Assembly (NCBI GenBank): GCA_963741305.1 | Contig: CAVUHL010000003.1 | Coordinates: 4,278,001 to 4,342,000, forward strand | Source of the DNA: DATMER01 sp963741305 | Lineage (GTDB): Bacteria > Acidobacteriota > Thermoanaerobaculia > Multivoradales > UBA5704 | Direction: 5' to 3' | Length of the DNA: 64,000 nt | Shown: positions 1 through 10,027 of the stretch, piece after piece | How positions within the stretch are numbered: the stretch's first letter is position 1 | Layout of the letters: each line of letters starts with the position of its first letter | Translations under genes and position numbers: made by a program | The notes under the pieces: model-generated | Seen by the model: the letters and a program-made list of their open reading frames with translations, nothing else | Told to the model about the DNA's origin: nothing | Database searches by the model: none

Positions 1-198
1 TCCCGCCGCGTGGCGCGCCGGCTGAGCGGGACGGACAGGCTCCGGACGTGCCGGCTCAGGTTCGGGGAGTGGTGCTTCGGGAACGGGCTCGGTCGCCGTC
101 GATTTTTCGTTGAGGAAACGGTACTCTTCCCGCAGCTCGCCGTCGGGCGTGAACATGCGCTTGTCTGTGACCTTCATCTCTTTGTCCTGGCTACCCAC
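1..198 (-). CDS. DUF1844-type protein, N-terminal fragment
   Basis: This is the beginning of a leftward gene that runs off the left edge; 66 codons are visible. After a short lead the protein reads MKVTDKRMFTPDGELREEY and then turns into a Pro/Glu/Ala-rich linker. A KVTDKRxFTxDGE opening followed by a low-complexity acidic/proline linker is what I know from the N-terminus of DUF1844 proteins in Acidobacteria and Deltaproteobacteria; the DUF1844 domain itself would lie beyond the edge. I chose the GTG at 198 because a G-rich stretch lies 8-12 nt upstream and a TACAAT box lies at 230-225. An in-frame ATG at 177 is the alternative. Function is unknown. It is divergent from mazG. Confidence 0.55.
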   Translation of the reverse strand, partial: MGSQDKEMKVTDKRMFTPDGELREEYRFLNEKSTATEPVPEAPLPEPEPARPEPVRPAQPARHAAG

Positions 199-238
199 CT
201 GAAACCCCCAATCCTTTCCTGCGGATTGTAAAGCGCCT

Positions 239-1012
239 ATGTCTGATACTCCCGACGTGCAGAAGCTAGTCGACCTCGTCGCCCGCCTCCGCGCCCCGGA
301 CGGCTGTCCCTGGGACAAGGAGCAGACCCTCGAAAACGTGCGCGCCTACCTCCTGGAAGAGGCGCATGAGCTGGCCGGCGCCATCGATGGCGGCGACTGG
401 CAGGAGCTCGCGGAGGAGCTGGGCGACATGCTCTTCCAAGTGGCCTTCATCACGCGCCTGGCGGAGGAAGCGGGCGCGTTCAGACTGCCACAGGTCATCG
501 ACGGTGTCCACTCTAAAATGGTGGCGCGCCACCCGCATGTCTTTGGGAATGAGAGCCTGGCCGACGCCGAGGCGGTCCGCCAGGCCTGGGAGCGCCGCAA
601 GCTCCAGGAGGAGCCCGGACGGACGACGCTGCTGGGAGGTGTCCCCTCCTCCCTGCCCGCGCTGCTCGGCACCTACCGCCTGACCCAGAAGGCCGCCGGG
701 GTCGGCTTCGACTGGCCGGACGCGGCCTCCGTCCTCGACAAGGCCGAGGAGGAGATCGCCGAGGTCCGCGAGGCCCTGGCCGAAGGCAACGCCGCCCACG
801 TACGCGAGGAGATCGGAGACCTCCTCTTCACCCTCGCCAACCTCGCCCGCAAGCTGGACGTCGATCCCGAGGCTGCCCTCGCCGGCACCAACCGCAAGTT
901 CCGCACGCGCTTCGCCGCCGTCGAGGAGGGCCTCGCCGCCAAGGGCAAGAGCGCCGCCGAGGCGACGCTGGAGGAGATGGACGAGCTGTGGGAGGCGGCC
1001 AAGGGGCGGTAA
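239..1012 (+). CDS. mazG: Nucleoside triphosphate pyrophosphohydrolase MazG
   Basis: MazG hydrolyses (d)NTPs to NMP and pyrophosphate; it acts as a house-cleaning enzyme and in some bacteria lowers ppGpp under starvation. The 257-residue length matches full-length two-domain MazG. The first domain has the EExxE...ExxD metal motif (LLEEAHE near residue 40, EELGDMLFQ near residue 59). The second domain repeats it (KAEEEIAEV near residue 169, EEIGDLLF near residue 196). The segment LRAPDGCPWDKEQT near the N-terminus is typical of the family. The start at 239 gives the expected N-terminus; no clear Shine-Dalgarno precedes it. It is convergent with the tesA-like gene, with a 21-bp-period repeat array between them. 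Confidence 0.95.
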   Translation: MSDTPDVQKLVDLVARLRAPDGCPWDKEQTLENVRAYLLEEAHELAGAIDGGDWQELAEELGDMLFQVAFITRLAEEAGAFRLPQVIDGVHSKMVARHPHVFGNESLADAEAVRQAWERRKLQEEPGRTTLLGGVPSSLPALLGTYRLTQKAAGVGFDWPDAASVLDKAEEEIAEVREALAEGNAAHVREEIGDLLFTLANLARKLDVDPEAALAGTNRKFRTRFAAVEEGLAAKGKSAAEATLEEMDELWEAAKGR

Positions 1013-1435
1013 GGGCTCGTCACCTTCGAGCCGCCGCCGCGCGAGGTCCGGACGCACCCGCGCAAGCTCCAGCACGTACCGACGAAGCTCCGGCGGCATC
1101 CGCGCAAGCTCCAGCGCGCGCGCTCGGAGCCCGGCGGGTGCCGGCCGTGGTCCGGCGGATGCCGCCCGGGGTCGAGGAGGTGCCGCCGGAGGGCCAGCCG
1201 CTGCCGCCGTACCCCGGGCGGCTGCGCTCGAGGGACAGGCGCGCCGGCCGGAGCTCGGACGCAACGCGCTGGAGCTCGAGCGGGACGCTGCGGAGGCCGA
1301 GCGGAACGCGCTGGAGGTCGGGCGAAACGCTCTGGAGCTCGAACGGCAGCGCCGGAGGGCGGAGAGGACGCGCTGCAGGCTCAGCGGCAGCCGGCGGAGC
1401 GTGAGCGAAACGGTCGGCAGGCCGAGCGAGCCTGA
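1013..1435. repeat. 21-bp-period degenerate tandem array (array A)
   Basis: This 423-bp gap between the convergent mazG and tesA-like genes holds no convincing gene. From about 1043 it is built of roughly 19 degenerate 21-bp units. The motif AAGCTCC starts at 1064, 1085 and 1106; comparable unit starts follow at 1127, 1148, 1169, 1190, 1211 and 1232, there is a 2-bp slip, and GAGCTC/GAGGCC-type starts continue at 1251, 1272, 1293, 1314, 1335, 1356, 1377, 1398 and 1419. Typical units read like GAGGTCGGGCGAAACGCTCT plus G. The array runs right up to the tesA stop codon. Because 21 is a multiple of three, the array is open in several frames, which explains a spurious 138-codon frame across it. 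Confidence 0.85.
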
Positions 1436-2128
1436 TCAGTCGGCGAGCACCTCGGCCACATAGGGCGTCACCAGGTCGGCCACCTTCTCCTGCCCCTCGG
1501 CCGTCGGGTGAATGCCGTCGGACTGGTTGAGACCGGCCACGCCTCCCACGCCTTCCAGGAGGAAGGGAACCAGGGGGACGTCCATCTCCTTGGCAATCCT
1601 CGGGTACATGTCGGAGAAGCCCTGCGCGTACTCGGGGCCGTAATTGGGCGGGATCTGCATGCCCAGGAGGAGGACACGGGCCCCGGCGGCCTTGGAACGG
1701 CGGACGATCTCGCGCAGGTTGTGCTCGGCCTGCTCCAGGGGGAGGCCGCGCAGGCCGTCGTTGCCGCCGAGGCCGACCACCACCACGTCGGGCTTCTGGG
1801 AGAGCAGCCAGTCGAGGCGGGCCAGACCTCCCGCGGTCGTGTCGCCGCTCACCCCGGCGTTCAGCACCTCGACGGGGATGCCTTCCTCCTCCAGCCTCTT
1901 CTCCACCAGCGCCGGATAGGCCTGCTCCCCTCCCAACCCGTAACCGGCGGTCAGGCTGTCTCCCAGGAAGACGACGAGGGGCTCGGTATCTTCCGGGGTA
2001 GCAGCAGCAGGGGCCGGAGCGGGTGGAGGGGCGGGGGCGGCCGCCTTCACCGGCAGCGAGGCACGATCTCCCGGACTGCAGCCTGCAGCCAGGAGGAAGA
2101 GGACGAGTATGGAAAGCGTTGTGCGCAT
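1436..2128 (-). CDS. tesA: SGNH/GDSL arylesterase, TesA-like, lipoprotein
   Basis: Lysophospholipase/arylesterase-type serine hydrolase of the SGNH family, predicted to sit in the periplasm or membrane. The 230-residue protein begins MRTTLSILVLFLLAAGCS, a lipoprotein signal with LAAGC lipobox, then has an Ala/Pro linker. Block I is VVFLGDSLTAGYG (catalytic Ser in GDSLT), block II has NAGVSGDTT, block III is GLGGNDGLRG and block V is DGIHPTAEGQ (catalytic Asp and His). I started at 2128, where GGGGAG precedes the ATG and the signal peptide begins; the frame stays open much further upstream but only as a shadow of ybbA. It is divergent from ybbA-ybbP, as tesA is in E. coli, which supports the name. 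Confidence 0.85.
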   Translation of the reverse strand: MRTTLSILVLFLLAAGCSPGDRASLPVKAAAPAPPPAPAPAAATPEDTEPLVVFLGDSLTAGYGLGGEQAYPALVEKRLEEEGIPVEVLNAGVSGDTTAGGLARLDWLLSQKPDVVVVGLGGNDGLRGLPLEQAEHNLREIVRRSKAAGARVLLLGMQIPPNYGPEYAQGFSDMYPRIAKEMDVPLVPFLLEGVGGVAGLNQSDGIHPTAEGQEKVADLVTPYVAEVLAD

Positions 2129-2197
2129 CAGGAGCTCCCCGCCGAAGGCGGCGTTCTCATTAAGAAAGGCCGGGGCCCGCCCCGCGTATTCCTCTAC

Positions 2198-2925
<728 letters not shown>

Positions 2926-2929
<4 letters not shown>

Positions 2930-5496
2930 GCCCCCGGTTCTTCTTCAACACCCTGATCCGGGAGTCCCGCGGCGCGCGTGGCCGGCTCGCCTTCTTCGTG
3001 GCCTGCCTTTCCGTGGGAGTGGCAGCCGTGGTCGCTGTCGCGGGCATGTCCGCGAGCCTGGACGAAGGGGTGCGCACCGAGGCCCGCCAGCTCCTCGCCG
3101 CCGACCTCGCCATCGAGGGCAGGCGCCCCATCCCACCAGGCCTCGACCTCGCCAAGGCCGGCCTTGCCGGCGCGCAACGCACTGATTTGAAAGAGATGGT
3201 CACCGTCGTCCTGGCGCGGACGAGCCAGGTCGTGGAGCTGCGGGTGGTGAACGGCGAGTACCCGTTCTATGGCGTGATGGAGCTCCGGCCGCAGCGCCCG
3301 CTGCGCGAGTTGCTGGGGCCGGAGAGCGTCGTCGTCGGCTCCGAGCTGCTCGCCAACCTGGGGCTGCGCCAGGGGGACACCCTGCGCGTCGGCGGCGCGG
3401 TTTTCCGCATCGCGGGGGTGGTGCTCTCCGAGCCCGACCGGGTGAGCGTCTCCTTCACGATCGGACCGCGGGTGTTCATGTCGAGCGAGGGGCTGGCCCG
3501 CACGCAGCTCGAGGGCAAGGGCAGCCGCGTCGGCCACCGGACGCTGATCAAGCTCCCGGCATCGTTTTCCGCGGAGCAGCTCCCCCTGGCCAAGGAGCGC
3601 CTGGAGAGGGCCCTCGCGGACTCGTCCTTCTATGAGGTCGAGACGTACAAGGAGGCGCAGCCCGCGCTGCGCAACAGCATCGACCGGGTGGACCGCTTCC
3701 TCGGCCTCGTGGCCCTGCTCTCCCTCTTCGTCGGCGGGATCGGGGTCGCCCAGAGCGTGCGCGCCTGGCTCTCCAGCCGGCTCGACGCCATCGCCGTGCT
3801 CAAGTGCCTGGGTATGCGTCCGCGCGAGGTCTTCCTGCTCTACCTGGGGCAGACCGCGCTCCTGGGGCTCGCCGGCAGCCTGGTCGGGATCCTCCTCGGC
3901 TCGGCCGTGCAGCTCGCCCTGCCCGGGCTCTTCCCCGACCTCATCCCCGCCGAGCTGGTCCGGCCCTGGCAGCCCACGGCCCTGCTGCGCGGGCTCGGCC
4001 TCGGGGTCGGAGTAGCCGTGCTGTTCAGCCTCCCTTCCCTTGCGGCCGTGCTGCGGGTGCCGCCGGCCAGGGTCCTGCGCCGCGACGCGGAGCCCCTGCC
4101 CAACCACCGCTGGGTTACGGCCGCCACCCTGATCGTCCTCGGCACCGGCATCTGGGTCATGGCCACGGCGCAGTCGCGGTCGCTCGACCTCGGCTCGCGC
4201 TTCACGGCCGGCATGGTCCTGGTCACGGCGCTGCTCGCGGGCGCCGCCCTGCTGATCTCCTGGATGGTCCGCCGCCTGCCGCGCGAGTCGCTGCCCGGGC
4301 GCATCTGGATGCGCCACGGCCTCGCCGCCCTGGCCCGGCCCGGCTCCGGTACGGTCAGCGCCATCGTGGCCCTGGGGCTGGGCGTGCTCGTGGTCCTCGG
4401 CATGTCCCTCGTGGAGCGCCGGCTGTCGAACCAGCTCGCCACGGCGATCCCTCCGGACGCACCGAGCGCCTTCCTGATCGACATCCAGCCCGGTCAGTGG
4501 GCAGGCGTGCACGAGATCCTCCGCAAGCAGGGCGCTTCCCGGGTGGACTCGGTGCCGGTCATCATGGCCCGTGTGTCCGCCATCGACGGCCAGACGGTCG
4601 AGCAGCTCGCAGCCAAAGCCGAAGCTCGCCGGGAGAAGGAAAAGCAGGATGGAGAGGACTCCGAGGGGGATGGCCAGGGGGCTCGCCGCTGGGCACTCAC
4701 CCGCGAGCAGCGCCTGACCTACATGAAAGAGCTGCCGGCCGACAACCTGCTCGTGGCCGGGAAGCTCTGGAGCGATCCCACACGCGCCGAGGTGAGCGTC
4801 GAGAAGGATTTCGCGGATGACCTTGGCCTGAAGCTGGGCTCGACGATCCGCTTTGACATCCAGGGCATACCGCTGGAGCTGACCGTCACCAGCCTGCGGA
4901 CCGTGAACTGGCAGACTTTCGGGATCAACTTCTTCCTGGTCGTGGAGCCCGGCGTGCTGGAGAAGGCGCCGCAAAACCGCCTCGCCGCGACCCGGCTCCC
5001 CCGGGGAAGCGAGCAGGGTATCCAGGATGCCCTGGCCGCGGCCTACCCGAACGTTACCCTGATCCGGGTGCGCGAGGTGCTGGAGAAGATCGCCGGGGTG
5101 CTGGAGAGGATCGGGGTCGGCATCCGGTTCCTCGGCGGCTTCACGGTGCTCGCCGGCATCGCCATCCTGGGCGGCGCGGTCAGCGCCGGCTCGGCCCGCC
5201 GCGGGCGCGAGGTGGCGCTCCTCAAGACCCTGGGGATGACCCGGTCAGGCGTGGCCGGCGCCTTCGCGGTCGAGTACGCCCTGATCGGCCTCGTGGCCGG
5301 ACTGATCGGTGCGGCGGGCGCGACCGTGCTCGCCTACATGGTGGTGACCCGCGGCTTCGAGCTGCCCTGGGAGATTCAGGCCTGGCCGGTCGCGGTGGCG
5401 CTCGGCGGCGCCGTGGTGCTCGCAGTGGGCGCCGGGCTCGCGGCCAGCGCCCGCGCCCTGGAGCGGCGGCCGATCGAGGTGCTCAGGGCCGAGTAG
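2926..5496 (+). CDS. ybbP: FtsX-like ABC permease, YbbP-like
   Basis: Membrane subunit partner of the upstream ATPase. The protein is 856 residues, close to the length of YbbP-type permeases. An N-terminal membrane segment (about residues 20-40) is followed by a periplasmic MacB_PCD-like region, a first FtsX core (about 258-385, with VALLSLFVGGIGVAQSV and the cytoplasmic coupling phrase LKCLGMRPREVFLLYLGQ), two central membrane segments, a second periplasmic region, and a second FtsX core near the C-terminus (LKTLGMTRSGVAGAF). It starts with GTG at 2926 inside the ybbA stop. Its last 14 bp overlap the 3' end of the convergent YfhO-like gene. Confidence 0.88.
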
Positions 5497-7813
5497 ACCG
5501 GAAAGCGAACAGGGCGGCGAGCAGGATTCCGATCAAGCCCAGGGAGCAGAGTTGGACGCCCCAGGTCCAGCCAGCCGGGCGGTAGTCGAGGCGGACCCGG
5601 TGCCGCCCGGGTGGGACTCCGAAGCCGGCGAAGCCCCCGTTCACCCGCAGCACCGGCGCGTCTCCCCCCTCCGACAGCAGGCGCCAGCCGCGCACGTAGC
5701 TGACGCTCGAGGCCACCAGCCCGCCCGCCGGGCTTTCCACCTCCAGGTCGAAGCCGTTCGCCCGCACCCGCTCGATCCGCACCTTCCCCTCCTGCGCGAC
5801 CGGCGGGCCGGCCGGCCCCACCTCCACCACCGTCGCAGCCGCGAAGTCCTCGATCTCCAGCGCCTTCTCCAGCAGGGTCCAGGGTTGCGGCACGCGCTCG
5901 ACGGTCGCGGGCATGTAGAACAGCGGCGAAGCGGCCGGGTTCTCCCAGACCTTGCCCCCGACGCCGTTGAACACGGCGCGCCAGGGCCGCGGCAGGTGGC
6001 GGCGCCCCGTCAGCAGGTAGCGCACCCCGAACTCGCCGAACTGGCGCTCCACGTCCGCCGGAAAGCGCTTGTAGGAGATCTGGACGAGCCGCGCCACCTT
6101 GAAGTCGCTCATGAAGGTGTTGCCCACCATGTACGCCGGGATCGCGGGCTGCATGGGATCGTTCCCCCGTAAATCCCAGAGGCCGTAGTAGGAGGCCAGG
6201 TTCGGCAGCAGGTCGCCGGCCTCGGCCACCACCCGGAAGGGCTCGGGCGTCCGCCGTTCCTGCTCGATCAGGAAGGCCAGCGCAGGCGGCGGAGCCAGGT
6301 CGAAGGCGGCAGGGAGGACCGGATGGAAGCGCACCCCGAGCAGAGCCAGGTCGAGGGCCAGGATGCCCAGGGCGACCCCTGGAAAAGCCGGCCGCAGGCT
6401 GGGCTTCCCCAGGACGGCCAGCGCGGCGGCGATCCCGACGAGGGCCGCGACCCACCAGATCACTTGCCAGGGCACGAACGGAGGCAACGCCACGACCAGA
6501 GCCAGGCCCACGCAGAGCAGGACGGCGGCGGTCACACGCCAGCTCCGGCGGGCGAGGTCTTCGACGCTCAACCCCGCGGCGAGCGCCGCTCCCAGGACCC
6601 AGAACAGCCGCATCCGGCCGTGCATGGCGTGCCCGAGGCCCGGCACGGCTGCCATCAGGTCGAAGAACAGCGGCAGCCGGAACGCCACGAAGAGAGCGGC
6701 GAGCCCGCCGGCCAGCAGCCAGGCCGTCCGGCCGCGCCGCAGGAAAGCGCCGGCCAGGGCGAGGGCCAGCGTGAGGATCCCCGCGTGGTTGGTGCAGGTC
6801 TCGTTGAAGTTGAACGTCCCGATCCAATTGCCGTCCCGCGGGCTGCCATAGGCGAGCGGGTTGATCAGGGTCAGAAGGAAGTCCTTCCGGAAGGTAGGCG
6901 TCTGGATCGAGTCGGGCGCCCGGCCGATCACGGCCCAGCGCTCGCTCTCGGGCATCACTTCCAGGATCGGCAGCAGGTACGGCGCGGTGAGGCAAAAGGT
7001 GAGCGCGCCGGCCGTGGCGAGGAGGGCGAGGAACTTCTTCCGGGAGAATTCATCCCGGGAAACCAGCAGGACGGCGACCACCACCACGCTCACGACCGCC
7101 ATCTGCGCCACGGACTCCGGATGGCCGCTGAAGGTCATGCCCACGGCGCAGGCGACCAGCCCGGCGAATCCCCCGCGTCCTCCGTGGCGCAAAAGAAAGA
7201 GGCCCAGGAGCACGCCGGGTACCCAGGCCACGGTCATGCCGATCGGGTGGTAGGCCCAGCAGATCAGGAAGGTCGAGAAGCTGAACGCCACCGCCGCGAA
7301 GGCGGCCCCCAGCTCCCCGGCCCCGAGCGCCTGGGCCAGGGCGTGCGTCAGCAGGAGCGCCAGGAGAATCTGCCAGGCCACCGCGACGGTCAGGGCCCGC
7401 ACCGTGGGCAGCGGCAGCGCCATCAGGTGGAGCGGCGCGAACGGCGCCGACTGCGCGTTGCCCAGCAGCGGCTGGCCGGTCCCCATCTCGTGCGCCCACA
7501 GCGGCAGCTCCAGGCTCAGGAGCCGGCGGCGGACCAGCTCGCGGAACGGGATCATCTGCGTCGGGATGTCCGCCATCAGCGGGTTGCCCGGCTCGGCAAG
7601 GGCCGGCAGCGTCTCGCGCCAGGGCGCCCAGGTGTAGGCGATGTCGGTGTGCACCTGGACCGCCGGGGTGGCGAGGGGGACCGCGAAGAAGAGCCCGGCC
7701 GCGAGCACGTACCCGGCGGCGGCGCGGAGCGACACCTCGGGCCGCCACCAGCGCACGAGCGCCGCGATCAGGGCGCTGCCCAGCAGGAAGACCAGGACGT
7801 CCATGATGGCCAT
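5483..7813 (-). CDS. YfhO-family membrane protein
   Basis: Large polytopic inner-membrane protein of 776 residues, similar in layout to YfhO (GT-C-like glycosyltransferase fold, used in Firmicutes for glycosylation of envelope polymers). About a dozen hydrophobic segments fill residues 1-480, with the early soluble loop carrying DIAYTWAPWRE and NPLMADIPTQ, which resemble the family's first extracytoplasmic loop with acidic residues. The C-terminal 250 residues form a soluble domain ending in one last membrane segment (SLGLIGILLAALFAF). A second start at 7804 is possible; neither has a Shine-Dalgarno. The substrate cannot be read from the sequence. It is the last gene of the leftward envelope cluster and overlaps ybbP tail-to-tail. 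Confidence 0.75.
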   Translation of the reverse strand: MAIMDVLVFLLGSALIAALVRWWRPEVSLRAAAGYVLAAGLFFAVPLATPAVQVHTDIAYTWAPWRETLPALAEPGNPLMADIPTQMIPFRELVRRRLLSLELPLWAHEMGTGQPLLGNAQSAPFAPLHLMALPLPTVRALTVAVAWQILLALLLTHALAQALGAGELGAAFAAVAFSFSTFLICWAYHPIGMTVAWVPGVLLGLFLLRHGGRGGFAGLVACAVGMTFSGHPESVAQMAVVSVVVVAVLLVSRDEFSRKKFLALLATAGALTFCLTAPYLLPILEVMPESERWAVIGRAPDSIQTPTFRKDFLLTLINPLAYGSPRDGNWIGTFNFNETCTNHAGILTLALALAGAFLRRGRTAWLLAGGLAALFVAFRLPLFFDLMAAVPGLGHAMHGRMRLFWVLGAALAAGLSVEDLARRSWRVTAAVLLCVGLALVVALPPFVPWQVIWWVAALVGIAAALAVLGKPSLRPAFPGVALGILALDLALLGVRFHPVLPAAFDLAPPPALAFLIEQERRTPEPFRVVAEAGDLLPNLASYYGLWDLRGNDPMQPAIPAYMVGNTFMSDFKVARLVQISYKRFPADVERQFGEFGVRYLLTGRRHLPRPWRAVFNGVGGKVWENPAASPLFYMPATVERVPQPWTLLEKALEIEDFAAATVVEVGPAGPPVAQEGKVRIERVRANGFDLEVESPAGGLVASSVSYVRGWRLLSEGGDAPVLRVNGGFAGFGVPPGRHRVRLDYRPAGWTWGVQLCSLGLIGILLAALFAFRSTRP

Positions 7814-7831
7814 GACGGGGGGACTATTGTG

Positions 7832-8815
7832 TCATTCGTCGGGCTCTTCCGGCGCATCCGGCCGGTCGAGCAGATAGCTGACGGGGACGAACTCGTAGCC
7901 CAGGGCCCTGGCCTTGGGGACTTCCTCCTCGAGGATGGCGAGCGTCTCCGGGAAGGGATGGCCGATGGCCACGGCCGCTCCCCGCGTGCGGGCGAGCCCC
8001 AACAGGCGGTGGAACTGGGCGCGGATCGCCTCGGGGCTCAGGTCGGGATCGAGGAAGACCTGGCGCTCGGCCGCGGGGAGCCCGAGCCGCGTGGCAACCC
8101 GGTAAGCCACGCTCTGCGCGCTGGTCCGCGAGTCCAGGAAGAAGAGCCCGCGGGACGAGAGCACGCCGAGGATCGTGGTCATCGACGCCTCGTCCGCGGA
8201 CAGCCCCGATCCCATGTGGTTGTTCACCCCGGAGGCGCCTGGCACGGCCTGGAGGGCGGCCAGGGTGGACTGCCGGAGCTGCTCCGGCGTCATGCCCAGG
8301 CGGAGCGCGCCGGGGCCGGGATCCTTGGTGCCGGCCGGCTCCATGGGGAGGTGCAGGAGGATCTCGGCGCCGCTCTGCCGCAGCTCCGCAACCACCTCCG
8401 GCGTCTGCTCCTCGAACGGGAGCACGGCGTAGGTGACCGGGACGTTCAGCCCTTCGATGGCATGGAGGTCGTCGAGGCTACGGCCAAGGTCGTCGATGAC
8501 CAGGGCGACGCGCCCGCCCTCGGCCGGAGCGGGCAGGGATACGGTGGCCACCTCGGAGGAGCGCGGCTCCTCCGAGGCAGCTTCGGGCTTCGAGGTCTCG
8601 CGAGGCTTTGCGGGCGCCTTCTCTTCTTGGGCAGGAGAGGGGCTCTCCGCTTGCCGGGGCTGACCGTCCGGAGCAGGATCACGGTATCCGAGGAAATAGA
8701 GGATCCCGGCGCCCAGGAGGACGCCGAGGATCAGGATCCAGAAGCCAGACAGTCGGGAACGGGGACGTCCGCGCAACGCGGAGCGTCGGCGGGGAGTCGG
8801 CCGGCGCGGTTGCAC
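7832..8815 (-). CDS. Divergent polysaccharide deacetylase, YibQ-like
   Basis: Membrane-anchored 327-residue protein. A basic N-terminus leads into one membrane segment (about residues 25-44, ILILGVLLGAGILYFLGY), a Pro/Glu/Lys-rich periplasmic linker, and a NodB-like domain of the divergent polysaccharide deacetylase family (IDDLGRSLDD, ILLHLPMEP, NHMGSGLSADEASM, GHPFPETL). In E. coli the homologue yibQ follows envC, and the same order occurs here with an S41-like gene in between, so a role in septal peptidoglycan remodelling is likely, though no activity is established for YibQ that I know of. It begins with GTG at 8815, eight bases after the S41-like stop, so it is in that operon. Confidence 0.85.
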   Translation of the reverse strand: MQPRRPTPRRRSALRGRPRSRLSGFWILILGVLLGAGILYFLGYRDPAPDGQPRQAESPSPAQEEKAPAKPRETSKPEAASEEPRSSEVATVSLPAPAEGGRVALVIDDLGRSLDDLHAIEGLNVPVTYAVLPFEEQTPEVVAELRQSGAEILLHLPMEPAGTKDPGPGALRLGMTPEQLRQSTLAALQAVPGASGVNNHMGSGLSADEASMTTILGVLSSRGLFFLDSRTSAQSVAYRVATRLGLPAAERQVFLDPDLSPEAIRAQFHRLLGLARTRGAAVAIGHPFPETLAILEEEVPKARALGYEFVPVSYLLDRPDAPEEPDE

Positions 8816-8823
8816 TCGTCAGT

Positions 8824-10020
8824 TCAGGCGGCTTTCTGCGCCGCCTCCGTCGTCTCTTCGCCCCGCAGCCGGCGGACGGCGCGGCGCAGGATCAGCTCGG
8901 TCATGGGGACGTCCTTCTCCAGGTAGGTTCTGGAGCGCTCGTCCACGAGGAGATCCGGCTTCAGGGCCTCCTGGAGCGGCTCCCGGTCGGGGCCGGTGTA
9001 GAAGGCCTCCGTGAACAGCAGGCGCCCGCCGGTGGAGAGGTCCGCCGTGCCCAGGCGGCCGGCGTGGCCGAAGGTGCGCTCGCCCACCAGCTCGGCCTTG
9101 AGCTTCTGGCGCAGGACGGTCGCGAGCACCTCGGCGGCGCCGAGCGTGCTGCGGTCGACCAGGACCACCATCTTCCCCTGCCAGACGGGCTTTTCCGAGC
9201 CGTTGTACGTCTCCAGCTCCTTGTCGCGGCGCTTCAGGGCACCGAGGTCACCGCTGGCGAACAGCTCGGCGATCTCATAGGCCACGTCCGCGTCGCCAGA
9301 GGAGACCCCGCGCAGGTCCACGAGCAGGCCCTCGCGGGTCTTCTCGGCATTCGCCTCGAGCAGCGCCTTGACCCGCTCCGCGGCCCCCTTCTCGAAGGAG
9401 GGGATGCGCAGCAGCGGCGCTCCCTCGGCCTCGCTCAGCGCGACCGGCGGCGGATCGAACGGCTTCAGCTCGAACGACAGGGGAACGGGCTCGCCGACGC
9501 GGACCATCTCCAGGGAGACCTTGGTGCCCGGCTTGCCGGCCAGGATCTCCTGGACCTCCCACAGCGGCATGGTGCGGGTCGTGCGGTCGTTGACCTCGGC
9601 CACGATGTCGCCGGCCTTGACGCCGGCGGCCTCGGCGGGGCTCCCCTTCTCCGCGGCCACCACGTACAGGATGCCGTGCTCCTTGAGCAGGACGAGGCCG
9701 CTGTTGCGCAGGCCCGTGGTCCGCGCCTCCAGGTAGGCGTCGATGTGCTTGGCCGGGACGTAGATCGAGAAGGGATCCAGTGCATCCGTGGTGCCGTCGA
9801 GGGCGCCGGAGATCAGGGTATCCATCTCGGGCTGGTCGACGTAGGCCTGCCTGACGAGGCCCAGCACCTCCGTGAACACCGAGAGGTACTTGTAGAACGA
9901 ATCCTCGTCGCTGGGCTCGCTGCGTTCCGCGGCCCTCAGGAGCGTGTCCCCGAGGATCGGCAATACGAGCACGAAGGAGACGAGGAAGAAAATGACGCGG
10001 TTTCTGCTCATGGGGCTCAT
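8824..10020 (-). CDS. S41 (CtpA-like) family protein lacking the Ser-Lys dyad
   Basis: The protein has 398 residues: a signal/anchor segment (FFLVSFVLVLPILGDTLL), a CtpA-type N-terminal helical region with DPFSIYV, a PDZ domain (about 105-185, AAEKGSPAEAAGVKAGDIV) and the S41 core. In active members the catalytic motif is SASASEI with the middle Ser as nucleophile, and a Lys lies 25 residues later in TFGK. Here the aligned text is STLGAAEV and TFGHAGR, so the nucleophile is Gly294 and the Lys is His319. The spacing is intact but both catalytic residues are gone. I infer a non-proteolytic scaffold or adaptor. It lies between envC-like and yibQ-like genes, seven and eight bases from each. ATG at 10020 or 10011 could start it. 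Confidence 0.85.
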   Translation of the reverse strand: MSPMSRNRVIFFLVSFVLVLPILGDTLLRAAERSEPSDEDSFYKYLSVFTEVLGLVRQAYVDQPEMDTLISGALDGTTDALDPFSIYVPAKHIDAYLEARTTGLRNSGLVLLKEHGILYVVAAEKGSPAEAAGVKAGDIVAEVNDRTTRTMPLWEVQEILAGKPGTKVSLEMVRVGEPVPLSFELKPFDPPPVALSEAEGAPLLRIPSFEKGAAERVKALLEANAEKTREGLLVDLRGVSSGDADVAYEIAELFASGDLGALKRRDKELETYNGSEKPVWQGKMVVLVDRSTLGAAEVLATVLRQKLKAELVGERTFGHAGRLGTADLSTGGRLLFTEAFYTGPDREPLQEALKPDLLVDERSRTYLEKDVPMTELILRRAVRRLRGEETTEAAQKAA

Positions 10021-10027
10021 GGACTGC

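Noticed and set aside
988..1404. A 138-codon rightward frame after mazG.
   Set aside because: It is a low-complexity Arg/Ala/Pro product of array A overlapping the mazG end, with no start signal and no family similarity.
6323..8926. An 867-codon rightward frame opposite the YfhO-like and YibQ-like genes.
   Set aside because: Low-complexity Gln/Gly/Arg/His product typical of antisense frames in high-GC DNA; the minus-strand genes have clear families.
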